Positions 54,058 to 63,577 of a stretch of 64,000 bases of DNA are shown here, piece after piece. This stretch comes from JBNAGF01 sp049801055 (GTDB lineage: Bacteria; Pseudomonadota; Alphaproteobacteria; Rhodobacterales; Rhodobacteraceae). Where the stretch lies: assembly GCF_049801055.1 (NCBI RefSeq), contig NZ_JBNAGF010000005.1:1-64000 (forward strand). Direction: 5' to 3'. Position 1 is the stretch's first letter. Each line of letters starts with the position of its first letter. The notes under the pieces were generated by a model. It was not told where the DNA came from. It ran no database searches and saw only the letters and a list, made by a program, of their open reading frames with translations. The position numbers were made by a program, and so were the translations under genes.

Positions 54058-55359
54058 ATGAGTGATATTTCTTTCGTCCGCACGGAAATGCTCCCCGAAC
54101 GGGCACCGCCGGCCTCGGAGGTCGGGGTTCTTGGCTGGGTTCGGCACAACCTGTTCTCAAACTGGATGAACTCGATCCTGACCGTGGTTTCTCTGGGGGC
54201 GATCTACTACGTGCTCGCCGGAGTGCTTCCCTGGGTCTTCTTGTCGGTCAACGCGCCGTCACTGAGTGAATGCCGCGAGATCATGATCGAACGCTGGGGG
54301 TCCACCCATGGCCATGCCTGCTGGGGTGTGATTTCGGACCGGTGGCTGCAGCTCCTGTTCGGTTTCTATCCCAAGGCGCTCTATTGGCGTCCGATTCTGG
54401 CCCTGCTTCTGCTGTTCGCTGCGCTGGCGCCGGTTCTGTTTGCCGACAGGGTTTCCAACAAGCTCCTGTACCTCACTGCAATCTACCCTTTCCTGATGCC
54501 TTGGCTACTTTGGGGCGGGTCGATCTGGGGTCCGATCTGCGCCGCAATGGGCTTTGTCATCGGCTATCTGGTGGTCAAGTTCGTGACCGATATGGCCGGA
54601 ACACTGATCGCGACTATTGCGGCCGTGGTTGCTGCCTTTGCGTGGTGGCTGCTCCTGTCCGGTCCGGTTTCCTCGGCGCTCTCCTCGATCATTCCTCTGG
54701 CGATCGAGAGCGTTGAAAGCCGGCAATTCGGCGGTTTCATGCTGGCTATCCTGCTTGGTGTTGTTGCCATTGGTGTATCGCTGCCGATCGGCGTTGTGCT
54801 TGCTCTTGGGCGCCAGTCCGACCTGATGATCATCAAGTACTTTTGTGTCGGGTTCATCGAGTTCATCCGGGGTGTGCCGCTGATCACGCTGTTGTTCGTG
54901 GCCTCACTGCTGCTCAACGTGTTCCTACCGCCCGGTACCAACTTTGACATCATCCTGAGAGTGATGATCATGATGACCCTGTTCTCGGCTGCCTATATGG
55001 CAGAAGTGATCCGGGGCGGTCTGGCGGCGTTGCCGCGCGGCCAGTACGAGGGGGCTGACTCGCTTGGTCTCAACTACTGGCAGGCACAGCGCCTGATCAT
55101 CATGCCTCAGGCGCTCAAGATCTCGATTCCCGGCATCGTGAGCACCTTCATCGGGATCTTCAAGGATACCACGCTGGTGTCGATCATCGGCCTGTTCGAT
55201 GTGATCGGTCTTGCCAACGCTATCCGTGCCGACACCGCCTGGATTGGCATCTATTGGGAACTCTTCGCGTTCATCGCGGTGCTGTTCTTCATCGTGTGCT
55301 TCGGCATGTCCCGCTATTCCATGTATCTGGAGCGCAAGCTTCAGACTGGCCATCGTTAA
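54058..55359 (+). CDS. aapM: Amino acid ABC transporter permease AapM
   Basis: This is the second permease subunit, 433 residues, with an N-terminal hydrophobic half and the EAA loop EGADSLGLNYWQAQRLIIMP. It pairs with AapQ and is fed by AapJ. Its gene lies one base after aapQ and 12 bases before aapP, with AAGGAG at the aapP junction. Confidence 0.93.
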   Translation: MSDISFVRTEMLPERAPPASEVGVLGWVRHNLFSNWMNSILTVVSLGAIYYVLAGVLPWVFLSVNAPSLSECREIMIERWGSTHGHACWGVISDRWLQLLFGFYPKALYWRPILALLLLFAALAPVLFADRVSNKLLYLTAIYPFLMPWLLWGGSIWGPICAAMGFVIGYLVVKFVTDMAGTLIATIAAVVAAFAWWLLLSGPVSSALSSIIPLAIESVESRQFGGFMLAILLGVVAIGVSLPIGVVLALGRQSDLMIIKYFCVGFIEFIRGVPLITLLFVASLLLNVFLPPGTNFDIILRVMIMMTLFSAAYMAEVIRGGLAALPRGQYEGADSLGLNYWQAQRLIIMPQALKISIPGIVSTFIGIFKDTTLVSIIGLFDVIGLANAIRADTAWIGIYWELFAFIAVLFFIVCFGMSRYSMYLERKLQTGHR

Positions 55360-55371
55360 GGAGTTCAACCT

Positions 55372-56163
55372 ATGTCTGAACTTTCCGTAGAACGTCAAAT
55401 TGACCGTTCCAAAATGACGGTGAGCGACGAGGTCGCCATCGAAATCACCAATATGAACAAGTGGTATGGCAGCTTCCATGTGCTGCGCGACATTAATCTG
55501 ACCGTCAATCAGGGCGAGCGGATCGTGATCGCGGGGCCGTCGGGATCGGGAAAATCCACATTGATCCGCTGCCTGAACGCGCTGGAAGAACACCAACAGG
55601 GCAGGATCGTGGTGGATGGTACCGAACTGTCGAATGACCTGAAGAACATCGATAAGATCCGTTCAGAAGTCGGCATGGTGTTCCAGCACTTCAACCTGTT
55701 CCCGCATCTGACGATCCTCGAGAACTGCACGCTGGCCCCGATCTGGGTGCGCAAGACGCCCCGAAAAGAGGCCGAAGAACGGGCGATGCACTTCCTTGAA
55801 AAGGTCAAGATTCCGGAGCAGGCCGACAAGTATCCCGGCCAGTTGTCGGGTGGTCAGCAGCAGCGGGTTGCGATTGCCCGTTCGCTTTGCATGATGCCGC
55901 GGATCATGCTGTTCGACGAACCGACTTCGGCGCTTGATCCGGAGATGATCAAAGAGGTGCTCGACACCATGATCGAACTGGCCGAGGAAGGCATGACCAT
56001 GCTGTGTGTGACCCACGAGATGGGTTTTGCCCGCCAGGTGGCAAACCGCGTGATCTTCATGGATGCCGGTCAAATCGTCGAACAGAACGAGCCCGAAGAA
56101 TTCTTCAACAATCCGCAATCTGACAGGACAAAACTGTTCCTGAGCCAGATCCTCGGACACTGA
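55372..56163 (+). CDS. aapP: Amino acid ABC transporter ATPase AapP
   Basis: This is the energising subunit, with 263 residues: Walker A GPSGSGKST near residue 56, ABC signature LSGGQQQRVAIARSL, and Walker B IMLFDEPTSALDP. It is the last gene of aapJQMP and is followed by a terminator. Confidence 0.95.
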   Translation: MSELSVERQIDRSKMTVSDEVAIEITNMNKWYGSFHVLRDINLTVNQGERIVIAGPSGSGKSTLIRCLNALEEHQQGRIVVDGTELSNDLKNIDKIRSEVGMVFQHFNLFPHLTILENCTLAPIWVRKTPRKEAEERAMHFLEKVKIPEQADKYPGQLSGGQQQRVAIARSLCMMPRIMLFDEPTSALDPEMIKEVLDTMIELAEEGMTMLCVTHEMGFARQVANRVIFMDAGQIVEQNEPEEFFNNPQSDRTKLFLSQILGH

Positions 56164-56184
56164 ATGAAATCACGAAACTGGATG

Positions 56185-56214
56185 AGGCCGGGCAGGATCC
56201 CGGCCTTTTCTTTT
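56185..56214 (+). terminator. Terminator after aapP
   Basis: AGGCCGGG/CCCGGCCT stem with loop CAGGAT, followed by TTTCTTTT. Confidence 0.9.
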
Positions 56215-56308
56215 GCATGTACAACTTCTGGACAGGCCCTTCCGATTGGCAGGCAACCGAATATGGTTCCTGCCGCGTCCTGTCACCTCGGGATTGCTTG
56301 CGCAATTG

Positions 56309-56806
56309 TCAGGTGACGAGATCACGAGGAACGGTAAATCCCAGTACCTTGCCGGAATGCGGTTGCACGTCTTGCCAGGATTCGCACGGGAATTCCATCA
56401 CTGTCGTGGCGCAGGTCGGATAGTCAAAAAAGCGGGGGTGGTTGGGAGCTGTCTCCACGAGATCAGCGGCGAACCCGGTGATCCCCGGATTGTGGCCGAG
56501 CATCATAACCGTTTTTCCGCTTGCACCGTATAATACGTCAAGCATAGCAGTCGAACTTGCGTGATAGAGCGCGCGGGTAAAGGTTGTATCCGTGGCACTA
56601 AACCCCATGCGATCCCAGGTCTCGCGAGTTCTTGCAGACGAAGAAGACAGCAGCTCGTCCGGCGTCCACCCATTCTCGCGAAGCCATATTCCTATGGCGG
56701 TGGCTGAGTTTCGCCCGCGTTTGTTGAGCGGTCGATCGTGATCGGGCAGGCCGGGGGTATCCCAGCTGGATTTGGCGTGGCGCGTCAGGATCAGGATCAG
56801 GGTCAT
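56309..56806 (-). CDS. SixA-like histidine phosphatase
   Basis: The 165-residue protein has the phosphohistidine phosphatase signature LTRHAKSSWD (His near residue 9) and the LGHNPGI motif. SixA-type proteins remove phosphate from histidine phosphotransfer proteins. It overlaps the upstream Fe-S protein gene by four bases (ATGA), so they form one unit with it. A target is not visible. Confidence 0.85.
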   Translation of the reverse strand: MTLILILTRHAKSSWDTPGLPDHDRPLNKRGRNSATAIGIWLRENGWTPDELLSSSSARTRETWDRMGFSATDTTFTRALYHASSTAMLDVLYGASGKTVMMLGHNPGITGFAADLVETAPNHPRFFDYPTCATTVMEFPCESWQDVQPHSGKVLGFTVPRDLVT

Positions 56807-57453
56807 CGCGGGTGAAAGGCTTTCATATGTAAGGCGCTTTGAGCGGGTGTCCGTCCAGCCCCTGCGCTGAGTGGACAGGCAAGTCGCGCAGCGCAGCCAT
56901 CAGTCATACATGCAGCGCCTTGGGGTTGGTCCAGACAGCCGCGACAGGCTTTGACATCATAGCTGTCCTGCCTCAATGCGCCAACGGGACAAGCAGTGCT
57001 GCATGGCGCTGGGCAGTCGATACAGGGTGAGGTTTGTTCTGTGTCGGGTAGCGACAGAATCTCGTTGAAATGAAGTGCCCCGCGCAAGGAAATCATCAAT
57101 CCGACCTCATCATGCACAAGCATGCCGACCGGGCTGGTGTGGAACCGTCCGGTGCCGAGGGCCCAGCTTATGAACGGAGGATAGGGCGGGCCGTCAGAGG
57201 GAAAGCTGCAACTCGCCCGAAACTGCCGGGCAATGCCTGAAACAATGCGCTTGGACCATCGGTCAACGGGATGAGGTTGCCCGTCAAGATATTCGTCGGA
57301 TCGGGTAAACACCGGCCAGAAACCTCTCCCGGTTCCCAACAAAACCAACGTGCCAGACCTGTCGTCCAGGCCATGCGGCTCTTGGGGGTTGGATGCGCCC
57401 ATGAAAAGCAGGCCCGCCGAATTTGCGGCTTGCTCGATGGTTGCGATGCTCAT
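56803..57453 (-). CDS. Fe-S (ferredoxin-like) protein
   Basis: The 216-residue protein ends in a Cys cluster CIDCPAPCSTACPVGAL, a CxxCxxxCxxxCP pattern typical of [4Fe-4S] binding. More cysteines follow in ACRGCLD and in the C-terminal region. The N-terminal 140 residues are a QueG-like region without other known motifs. No signal peptide is visible. The start at 57453 is chosen for an ATG; a longer form to 57483 is possible. It overlaps the sterol desaturase-like gene by four bases. Confidence 0.7.
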   Translation of the reverse strand: MSIATIEQAANSAGLLFMGASNPQEPHGLDDRSGTLVLLGTGRGFWPVFTRSDEYLDGQPHPVDRWSKRIVSGIARQFRASCSFPSDGPPYPPFISWALGTGRFHTSPVGMLVHDEVGLMISLRGALHFNEILSLPDTEQTSPCIDCPAPCSTACPVGALRQDSYDVKACRGCLDQPQGAACMTDGCAARLACPLSAGAGRTPAQSALHMKAFHPR

Positions 57454-58244
57454 TTGCGCCGAAACGGGAGCGCAAGGCTCCAACCCAGCCGGTTGGGGCG
57501 GTCATCTTGCCAGTGCAGACCGATCTTCATGTCTTCGTGTCCCTCCGACGGTTGCGCGATGTAGGTTCCCATCATCCGATCCCAAATTGATAGGGCAAAG
57601 CCGTAGTTGCTGTCATGCTCGGTGCGGTGCACCGAATGATGAACCCGGTGCATGTCGGGTGTCACCAGAATCTTGCGTATAACGGCGTCGACCGAAAGAG
57701 GTAACCTCAGATTGGAGTGATTGAACAGAGCGGTCCCGTTCAACAGGATTTCGAACAGAACAACGGCAAGGACGCTGGGACCCAGAAGATAGACAAGACC
57801 GATCTTGAGCAGCATAGACAGGGCAATCTCGACCGGGTGAAAGCGGACGGCAGTGGTTACGTCAAAATCCCGGTCTGCATGGTGCACTCGGTGCAATCGC
57901 CACAGAATCGGCAGTTTGTGTGTTATCAAGTGCTGCGCCCAGATCGCAAAATCAAGGATCAGGATCGACAAACAAATCTCGAGCCAAGCAGGCCAACCCA
58001 GTATGTTGAACAAACCCCAGCCATGGGATTGCGCATCCATTGCAGCTCCGATTGCCAAAAGCGGCATGCCCAAGGCCAGCGCCCGCAAAGTGAGCGTGTT
58101 GATCACGGTGATCGAAAGGTTGGTTAGCCAACGCCGTCCGCGTGGGTAGCTGCGGGATCGGCGTGGAGCCAAGGTCTCGGCTAGAGCGAACAGCACAAAA
58201 AGACCGGCGAACACGGCAAGGCGGAGGAGCGACGAGTATTCCAT
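57450..58244 (-). CDS. Sterol desaturase/fatty acid hydroxylase-family membrane protein
   Basis: The 264-residue protein has several hydrophobic helices and the eight-histidine metal pattern of the family: HLITH (residues 105-109), HRVHH (118-122) and a second HRVHH later (MHRVHHSVH). These bind a di-iron centre that hydroxylates or desaturates lipids; the substrate here is unknown. The start at 58244 (MEYSSLLRL) is used, though an in-frame ATG lies six codons further upstream and neither has a clear ribosome binding site. It heads the three-gene minus-strand run. Confidence 0.8.
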   Translation of the reverse strand: MEYSSLLRLAVFAGLFVLFALAETLAPRRSRSYPRGRRWLTNLSITVINTLTLRALALGMPLLAIGAAMDAQSHGWGLFNILGWPAWLEICLSILILDFAIWAQHLITHKLPILWRLHRVHHADRDFDVTTAVRFHPVEIALSMLLKIGLVYLLGPSVLAVVLFEILLNGTALFNHSNLRLPLSVDAVIRKILVTPDMHRVHHSVHRTEHDSNYGFALSIWDRMMGTYIAQPSEGHEDMKIGLHWQDDRPNRLGWSLALPFRRK

Positions 58245-58310
58245 GCATTCACATTTAGGCATGTGAATGGGTGTCGCAAGTCCCGATACATCAACGTAGA
58301 AGATTTGTGA

Positions 58311-59174
58311 TCAATCCGGGCGGATCAGAGAGCCCGCGCCATGTTCGGTAAACAGCTCAAGCAAAACAGCATTTGGAGCCCGGCCATCCAAAATGACGAC
58401 GGCGCGCACGCCACCATGGATGGCATCCAGCGCGGTTTCGGTCTTGGGTATCATTCCACCGGCGATGGTTCCGTCGCGGGTCATTTCCCGGATCTGCCCG
58501 GTTTTGAGTTCGGTAACGACCTCACCTGCGGCATTCTTTACGCCGGAAACATCAGTCAACAGCAGCAAACGATCCGCCTTGAGCGCAGAGGCAATGGCTC
58601 CGGCTGCCGTATCGCCGTTAATATTGAAAGTTTCGCCGTTCTTTCCGGCACCAAGCGGTGCAATGACCGGGATGACATCATGCGAGAAGAGATCACGCAG
58701 CAGTTGCGGGTTCATTTCGGTCGGGGTTCCGACAAAGCCCAGCGACGCATCCGTCTGGCTGCAGATCATCAGGTTGGCATCTTTCCCCGAAAGGCCAACC
58801 GCCTGCCCGCCCTGCGCGTTGATGGCTTGAACGATGCGCTTGTTGACCACGCCAGACAGAACCATCTCAACCACTTCGACCGTGGCTGCATCCGTCACCC
58901 GCTTGCCGCCCACGAATTCGGACTGGATGTCGAGCTTTTTGAGCATCGCATTGATCATGGGGCCGCCCCCGTGAACAATCACGGGATTGACGCCGACCTG
59001 CCGTAACAACACCACGTCGCGGGCAAAGCTTTCCATCGCCTCGTCCGAGCCCATCGCGTGGCCGCCCAACTTGATGACGACTGTGGCTCCGTCATACCGC
59101 TGCAGATAGGGCAGGGCACTCGATAGTGTGGCGGCGGTGGCAATCCAATCCCGGTTCATGCGCTGTTTCTTCAT
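58311..59174 (-). CDS. argB: Acetylglutamate kinase
   Basis: ArgB makes N-acetylglutamyl phosphate for arginine synthesis. It has 287 residues. The VIKLGGHAMG N-terminal nucleotide loop and VHGGGPMIN acetylglutamate-binding region are present. Upstream, 70 bases separate it from engB, which is on the same strand. Linkage of yidC, engB and argB is usual in alphaproteobacteria. Confidence 0.96.
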   Translation of the reverse strand: MKKQRMNRDWIATAATLSSALPYLQRYDGATVVIKLGGHAMGSDEAMESFARDVVLLRQVGVNPVIVHGGGPMINAMLKKLDIQSEFVGGKRVTDAATVEVVEMVLSGVVNKRIVQAINAQGGQAVGLSGKDANLMICSQTDASLGFVGTPTEMNPQLLRDLFSHDVIPVIAPLGAGKNGETFNINGDTAAGAIASALKADRLLLLTDVSGVKNAAGEVVTELKTGQIREMTRDGTIAGGMIPKTETALDAIHGGVRAVVILDGRAPNAVLLELFTEHGAGSLIRPD

Positions 59175-59244
59175 AGCTACGTTCCCTCTGGCTCACCGTG
59201 TTATGCGTTTTGCACGGGGCTGCCAAGTGCGACAGAACGCGGGC

Positions 59245-59898
59245 CTACTCTAACCCGGCAATAATGGCCCGCAATGTCGGGATACCATCGCCCTTTTCCG
59301 ACGATGTCAGAACGATCTCGGGAAAGGCCGCAGGATGCTTGGACAAGGCATCGCGCACCTGCGACAGAACCTTTTCGCGGTCCTTGGCTTTCACCTTGTC
59401 CGCCTTTGTCAAAACGCATTGGAAGGTCACCGCACTTGTATCGAGCAGCTTCATGATCTCCTCGTCGACCTTCTTTACCCCGTGGCGGCTGTCGATCAGG
59501 ACAAAGGCCCGGCGCAGTGTCTGGCGTCCGCTCAGATACTGCTTCAGCAGTCTCTGCCATTTCTCGACCACGGCCAGCGGCGCATTGGCATAGCCATATC
59601 CGGGCAGGTCTACGAGATAAAGCTCCGGGCCTTGGGTGAAGAAATTGATCTCCTGCGTCCGGCCGGGCGTATTCGAGGCGCGGGCAAGGCCTTTGGTTCC
59701 GGTCAGGGCGTTGATAAGGCTGGACTTGCCGACATTCGAGCGGCCTGCAAAGCAGACCTCGATCCGGTCTGCCGCAGGTAGGCCGGACATGGCCACCACT
59801 CCCTTGAGAAATTCGGACTGGCCGGCAAACAGCAGACGGCCGTTTTCACGGGTCGATTCATCGGGGTCTTCGGCAAGCGGAAAGGGCAGGTTCGTCAC
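59245..59898 (-). CDS. engB: Ribosome biogenesis GTPase EngB (YsxC/YihA)
   Basis: EngB acts in 50S assembly. It has 217 residues with P-loop GRSNVGKSSL, G3 DLPGYGYA and G4 TKADK. The N-terminal 40 residues are an extra, mostly acidic lead. It follows yidC in the minus-strand direction, with a terminator-like hairpin between. Confidence 0.95.
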   Translation of the reverse strand: MTNLPFPLAEDPDESTRENGRLLFAGQSEFLKGVVAMSGLPAADRIEVCFAGRSNVGKSSLINALTGTKGLARASNTPGRTQEINFFTQGPELYLVDLPGYGYANAPLAVVEKWQRLLKQYLSGRQTLRRAFVLIDSRHGVKKVDEEIMKLLDTSAVTFQCVLTKADKVKAKDREKVLSQVRDALSKHPAAFPEIVLTSSEKGDGIPTLRAIIAGLE

Positions 59899-59956
59899 GG
59901 CAGGATCCTCACGTCGTCAGCTGCGCCACTGCGGGCCGTCACCTTGACGATCCGCC

Positions 59957-59994
59957 AAAAGCACACGCCCCCCGGATAGTGACCGAGGGGCGTG
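59957..59994 (-). terminator. Terminator after yidC (minus strand)
   Basis: On the minus strand CACGCCCCTCGG pairs with CCGGGGGGCGTG (one internal mismatch), then TGCTTTT. It lies between yidC and engB. Confidence 0.65.
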
Positions 59995-60012
59995 AAATTG
60001 CAATCTGCGCGG

Positions 60013-61836
60013 TCACTTTGCGTCAGGTTTCCGACCGCGTTTGAAGCTTGATTTGATGTTTCCGAACACATCCGGCGTATAACCCTGACTGCGCATGATC
60101 AGGTATTGCTGGGTGAACGTGATCACGTTGTTGGAAATCCAGTAAACAACAAGGCCGCTCGCGAACCCGCCCAGCATGAACATGAAGACCCAAGGCATCC
60201 ACGCGAAGATCATCTGTTGTGTCGGATCGGTCGGTGCCGGGTTGAGCTTTTGTTGGATCCACATCGAGATACCCAGCAAGAGCGGCAGGATACCGATGAA
60301 GATCAGCGCCAGCAACGAGCCCGGAACCGGTCCATCAAAGGGGAGCAGGCCAAACAGGTTCATTATCGATGTCGGATCCGGTGCACTGAGATCCTGGAAC
60401 GGACCGAACCAGGCCGCATGGCGCAATTCGATGGTAACAAAAATCACCTTGTAGAGCGAAAAGAAGATCGGGATCTGGAGCAGGATCGGCAGACAACCGG
60501 CAGCGGGGTTCACCTTTTCTTTCTTGTAGAGCTCCATCATGCCTTGCTGCATCTTCTGGCGGTCGTCACCGGCAGCTTCTTTCAGCGCCTCCATCTGCGG
60601 TTGCAGCTCTTTCATCTTGGCCATCGAAACGTAGGATTTGTAGGCCAACGGGAACAGGATCGCCTTGAGAATCAGGGTCAACCCGATGATCGACCAACCC
60701 ATGTTTCCGGTCAGTTTGTTGATCTCGTGCAAAAGCCAGAAGATCGGCTTGGTCAGGAAAAAGAACCAGCCCCAGTCGATGCTGTCGAGATAACCCTGGA
60801 TCCCTTCTTTCTGGTATTCGCGGATGGTTCCCCATTCCTTGGCGCCAGCAAACAAGCGGGTTGACGTTGTCTCGGTGGCGCCTGGTGCCACGGTGAGGGT
60901 CGGTAGCACGGTTTCGGTCTGGTAGATCTTTCGGCGGTTGTCGAATTTGGCAACCGATTTGAACTTGGAACCGGGCTCCGGGATCAGCGTGGTCATCCAA
61001 TAGTGGTCGGTAAAGCCGATCCATCCGTTTTCGGTGACCTGAAAAACTTCGGCCTGCGCACCTTCATTCGCGTCGATCTCAAAATCGCGCATCTTGGAAT
61101 AGTCGATTTCCTCAAGCGTGCCGTCGGCCATTCCAACGACACCTTCATGCAGAATGAAGAAGTTTTTCAGCCCGGGTAGGTCGGCGTCTTCACCGGTCCC
61201 GTGGCGGGCAAGTACACCATACGGGGCAAGGCTCGCGGCGGCGGACGAGGTGTTCTCGACGGATTGCTCGACGTCAAACATATAGTTTTCGTCGACCGAG
61301 ATCGTGCGTCGAAATATGAGGCCACTTCCATTGTCCCAGCGGAGCGTGACCGGGGATCCGACCCCAAGGGTCTCTCCCTTTTCAACGGACCAAAGGGTAT
61401 TGGCGCCGGGGACGTCCTCCAGCGAAACCCCGGTACCGGGAGCCCAGCCATAAAGTGCGTAATAGGCCGATGGACTGCCAACTGGCGATAGCATCTTGAC
61501 GATATCCGCGCCGGGCTCGATCGTTTCACGATAGTCTTTAAGCGACAGGTCGTCGATCCGACCACCCTGCAACGAGATACTCCCGGTCAGGCGCGGCGTT
61601 TCGATCTGTACACGCGGCGCATCAGATTCGGGTTCCGCGACGACTTGGCCTGTGCCGGCTTGAGTCTCTGCCACACTGGGGGCGGTGGCGACCTGCGATT
61701 CTGGGGTGGTCAGGGCAGCCTGTTCGACCGGTGGTGTCTCAGTGGGTTCCGGTGGTGGGAATAGAACGAACCAGACAAGGATCACGACAAAGCTGAGCGC
61801 GGTTGCAAGGATGAGATTCTTGTTCTGATCGTCCAT
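60013..61836 (-). CDS. yidC: Membrane protein insertase YidC
   Basis: YidC inserts and folds inner-membrane proteins alone or with SecYEG. It has 607 residues from MDDQNKNLI at 61836. The N-terminal signal anchor and a large periplasmic domain (about 60-350) precede the conserved five-helix C-terminal region including GWSIIGLTLILKAILFPL. The C-terminus is basic. The frame is open 20 codons further upstream without a sound start. Confidence 0.96.
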   Translation of the reverse strand: MDDQNKNLILATALSFVVILVWFVLFPPPEPTETPPVEQAALTTPESQVATAPSVAETQAGTGQVVAEPESDAPRVQIETPRLTGSISLQGGRIDDLSLKDYRETIEPGADIVKMLSPVGSPSAYYALYGWAPGTGVSLEDVPGANTLWSVEKGETLGVGSPVTLRWDNGSGLIFRRTISVDENYMFDVEQSVENTSSAAASLAPYGVLARHGTGEDADLPGLKNFFILHEGVVGMADGTLEEIDYSKMRDFEIDANEGAQAEVFQVTENGWIGFTDHYWMTTLIPEPGSKFKSVAKFDNRRKIYQTETVLPTLTVAPGATETTSTRLFAGAKEWGTIREYQKEGIQGYLDSIDWGWFFFLTKPIFWLLHEINKLTGNMGWSIIGLTLILKAILFPLAYKSYVSMAKMKELQPQMEALKEAAGDDRQKMQQGMMELYKKEKVNPAAGCLPILLQIPIFFSLYKVIFVTIELRHAAWFGPFQDLSAPDPTSIMNLFGLLPFDGPVPGSLLALIFIGILPLLLGISMWIQQKLNPAPTDPTQQMIFAWMPWVFMFMLGGFASGLVVYWISNNVITFTQQYLIMRSQGYTPDVFGNIKSSFKRGRKPDAK

Positions 61837-61962
61837 TTGGGACAGCCACCTTATACGATGAATTACATCGGTGGGTTCAACAGAGTGCAGCCCCAAACGT
61901 CAAGTGGAATCACCCCAGAATGCCCCTTCATATTTGGGGGTTCCCGCAGTTTGCGGCCGGTT

Positions 61963-63510
61963 TCATCCATTTTTTCCACTTATGCGAGGAGTTTCCTGCA
62001 GTTTCGCACGGTGTGCGGCGGCCCAGTCCAGAGTCTGGTCGAATGGCATCGGTCGGCCAATTCCAAAGCCCTGAACATGCCCGCATCCGAGTTGTGCAAG
62101 TACCGCATGTTCGCCCACAGTCTCGACGCCCTCGGCCAGTGTTTCTAGATCAAGCCGCTCTGCCATCGTCAGGATTGCAGTGATCATTCGCTGTTGTTCA
62201 GGGTCCCGGTCGGCCTTCATGACAAAAGACCGGTCGATCTTGATGCGTGATATGGCAAAGCGCCGGATTGCCGCGATCGAGGCATGGCCTGTGCCAAAGT
62301 CGTCTAGATCAATGCGGCAACCTATCCTGCCCAGTTCCGCGATGTTGCGGGTTATAATATCATCAGGAGTGTCGCTGACAACGGTTTCCAGAACCTCTAT
62401 CGACAATCTGTCCGGGGTCAGTTCGAAGCGGTCAAGCTCCCATTGGATGCGCTCGGCAAGGCGCGGGTTCAGGAGTTCCTGGGTAGCGAAGTTGACGCCG
62501 ACGCGCGGCACTTCGGCCCCTGCGCTGTCCCATGCCTTGAGGGCGGTCAGGGCATGGTAGAGCATGACCTGTCCCAATCGCTCCATCAGCCCGGCTTCTT
62601 CTAGAGCGGGAAGAAACCGATCGGGAGCGATCAGACCGCGTGTCGGATGTGCCCAACGCGCCAGAGCTTCGAAGCCGGTTATGTCGCCGGTATCTGTGGA
62701 AATCTGTGGTTGATACCACGGCTGTATCTGGCCGCTTTCCAATGCCGTTTCGATTTCTTCGTGCAGCTCGCTCCGGGCACGGGCCTTGTGCTGCAAATCT
62801 GGCGAGAACGCCCGGATGGAGGACGGACCGTGTACGACAGCTTCGTTCAGCGCCGTGGCTGCTGCATCAAGCCATGCCGCACTGTCCTCGCCGGGGCAGA
62901 CACTGTGCTGACAGAACCCGATTGAACCGGAAACGTAGACGGACAGCCCATCCAGCGAGACCGGGTCTTCCACCGTGGCCTGAAGCCTGCCGGCCAGCTG
63001 TATGCATAGTTCGAGATCCATTTGTCGGGTGGGCCGCAGGCAAATCGCATACTGGCTGTCGCTCAGCCGGGCGACGGTATCGCCATCCCGGAGGGCTGAC
63101 AGGATGCGCTCTCCCATGCGGCGGGCCACGAGATCTGCAGCGGATCTTCCGTGGGATTTGATTAGGTCATCGAACCCGTCCAGCTCGATCAGGAAACAGG
63201 CTGATCTGAGGCCGTTGGACTGTGCCGCCCTGAAGTCGCGATCCAGCACGATTTCGAATCCATCCCGCATCAACAAGCCAGTGGCCATGTCCCGCAGCAT
63301 CCCATCGCCGGGTGCCGGGCGGCCGAACGCGCCTGTCAGAGCAAAAACAAGCGGCAATCCCAAGGACGTCACGACCAGCGCAGGCTCTCCACCAAACCAG
63401 AAGGCGCCCAAGGTTATGGCCGGAAGGAAGGCCAGAACCGGCGGGCCGGTCAAAACTGTTGTGAGGTCATGGCGGAGGTGGCTGAGTTTTGCAGACTTGA
63501 CGATTCGCAT
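61963..63510 (-). CDS. GGDEF-EAL protein with degenerate GGDEF domain
   Basis: The 515-residue protein has two N-terminal membrane helices (about residues 15-35 and 45-62), a GGDEF domain at about 75-235 and a C-terminal EAL domain at about 250-510. The GGDEF active-site motif is replaced by SDSQY (residues 150-154), so diguanylate cyclase activity is unlikely. The EAL side keeps FEALARW (Glu281), DDFGTG, IKIDRSF and ETLAEGVET, so c-di-GMP phosphodiesterase activity is likely. The start at 63510 has AAAGG eight bases upstream. It lies between yidC and ttcA on the same strand. Confidence 0.85.
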   Translation of the reverse strand: MRIVKSAKLSHLRHDLTTVLTGPPVLAFLPAITLGAFWFGGEPALVVTSLGLPLVFALTGAFGRPAPGDGMLRDMATGLLMRDGFEIVLDRDFRAAQSNGLRSACFLIELDGFDDLIKSHGRSAADLVARRMGERILSALRDGDTVARLSDSQYAICLRPTRQMDLELCIQLAGRLQATVEDPVSLDGLSVYVSGSIGFCQHSVCPGEDSAAWLDAAATALNEAVVHGPSSIRAFSPDLQHKARARSELHEEIETALESGQIQPWYQPQISTDTGDITGFEALARWAHPTRGLIAPDRFLPALEEAGLMERLGQVMLYHALTALKAWDSAGAEVPRVGVNFATQELLNPRLAERIQWELDRFELTPDRLSIEVLETVVSDTPDDIITRNIAELGRIGCRIDLDDFGTGHASIAAIRRFAISRIKIDRSFVMKADRDPEQQRMITAILTMAERLDLETLAEGVETVGEHAVLAQLGCGHVQGFGIGRPMPFDQTLDWAAAHRAKLQETPRISGKNG

Positions 63511-63577
63511 GGGTTGACCTTTCACCGTGAACGCTGCGAGCGTTGCGGGAAGGTAGCCCTTGGATCTGACCCCGACG

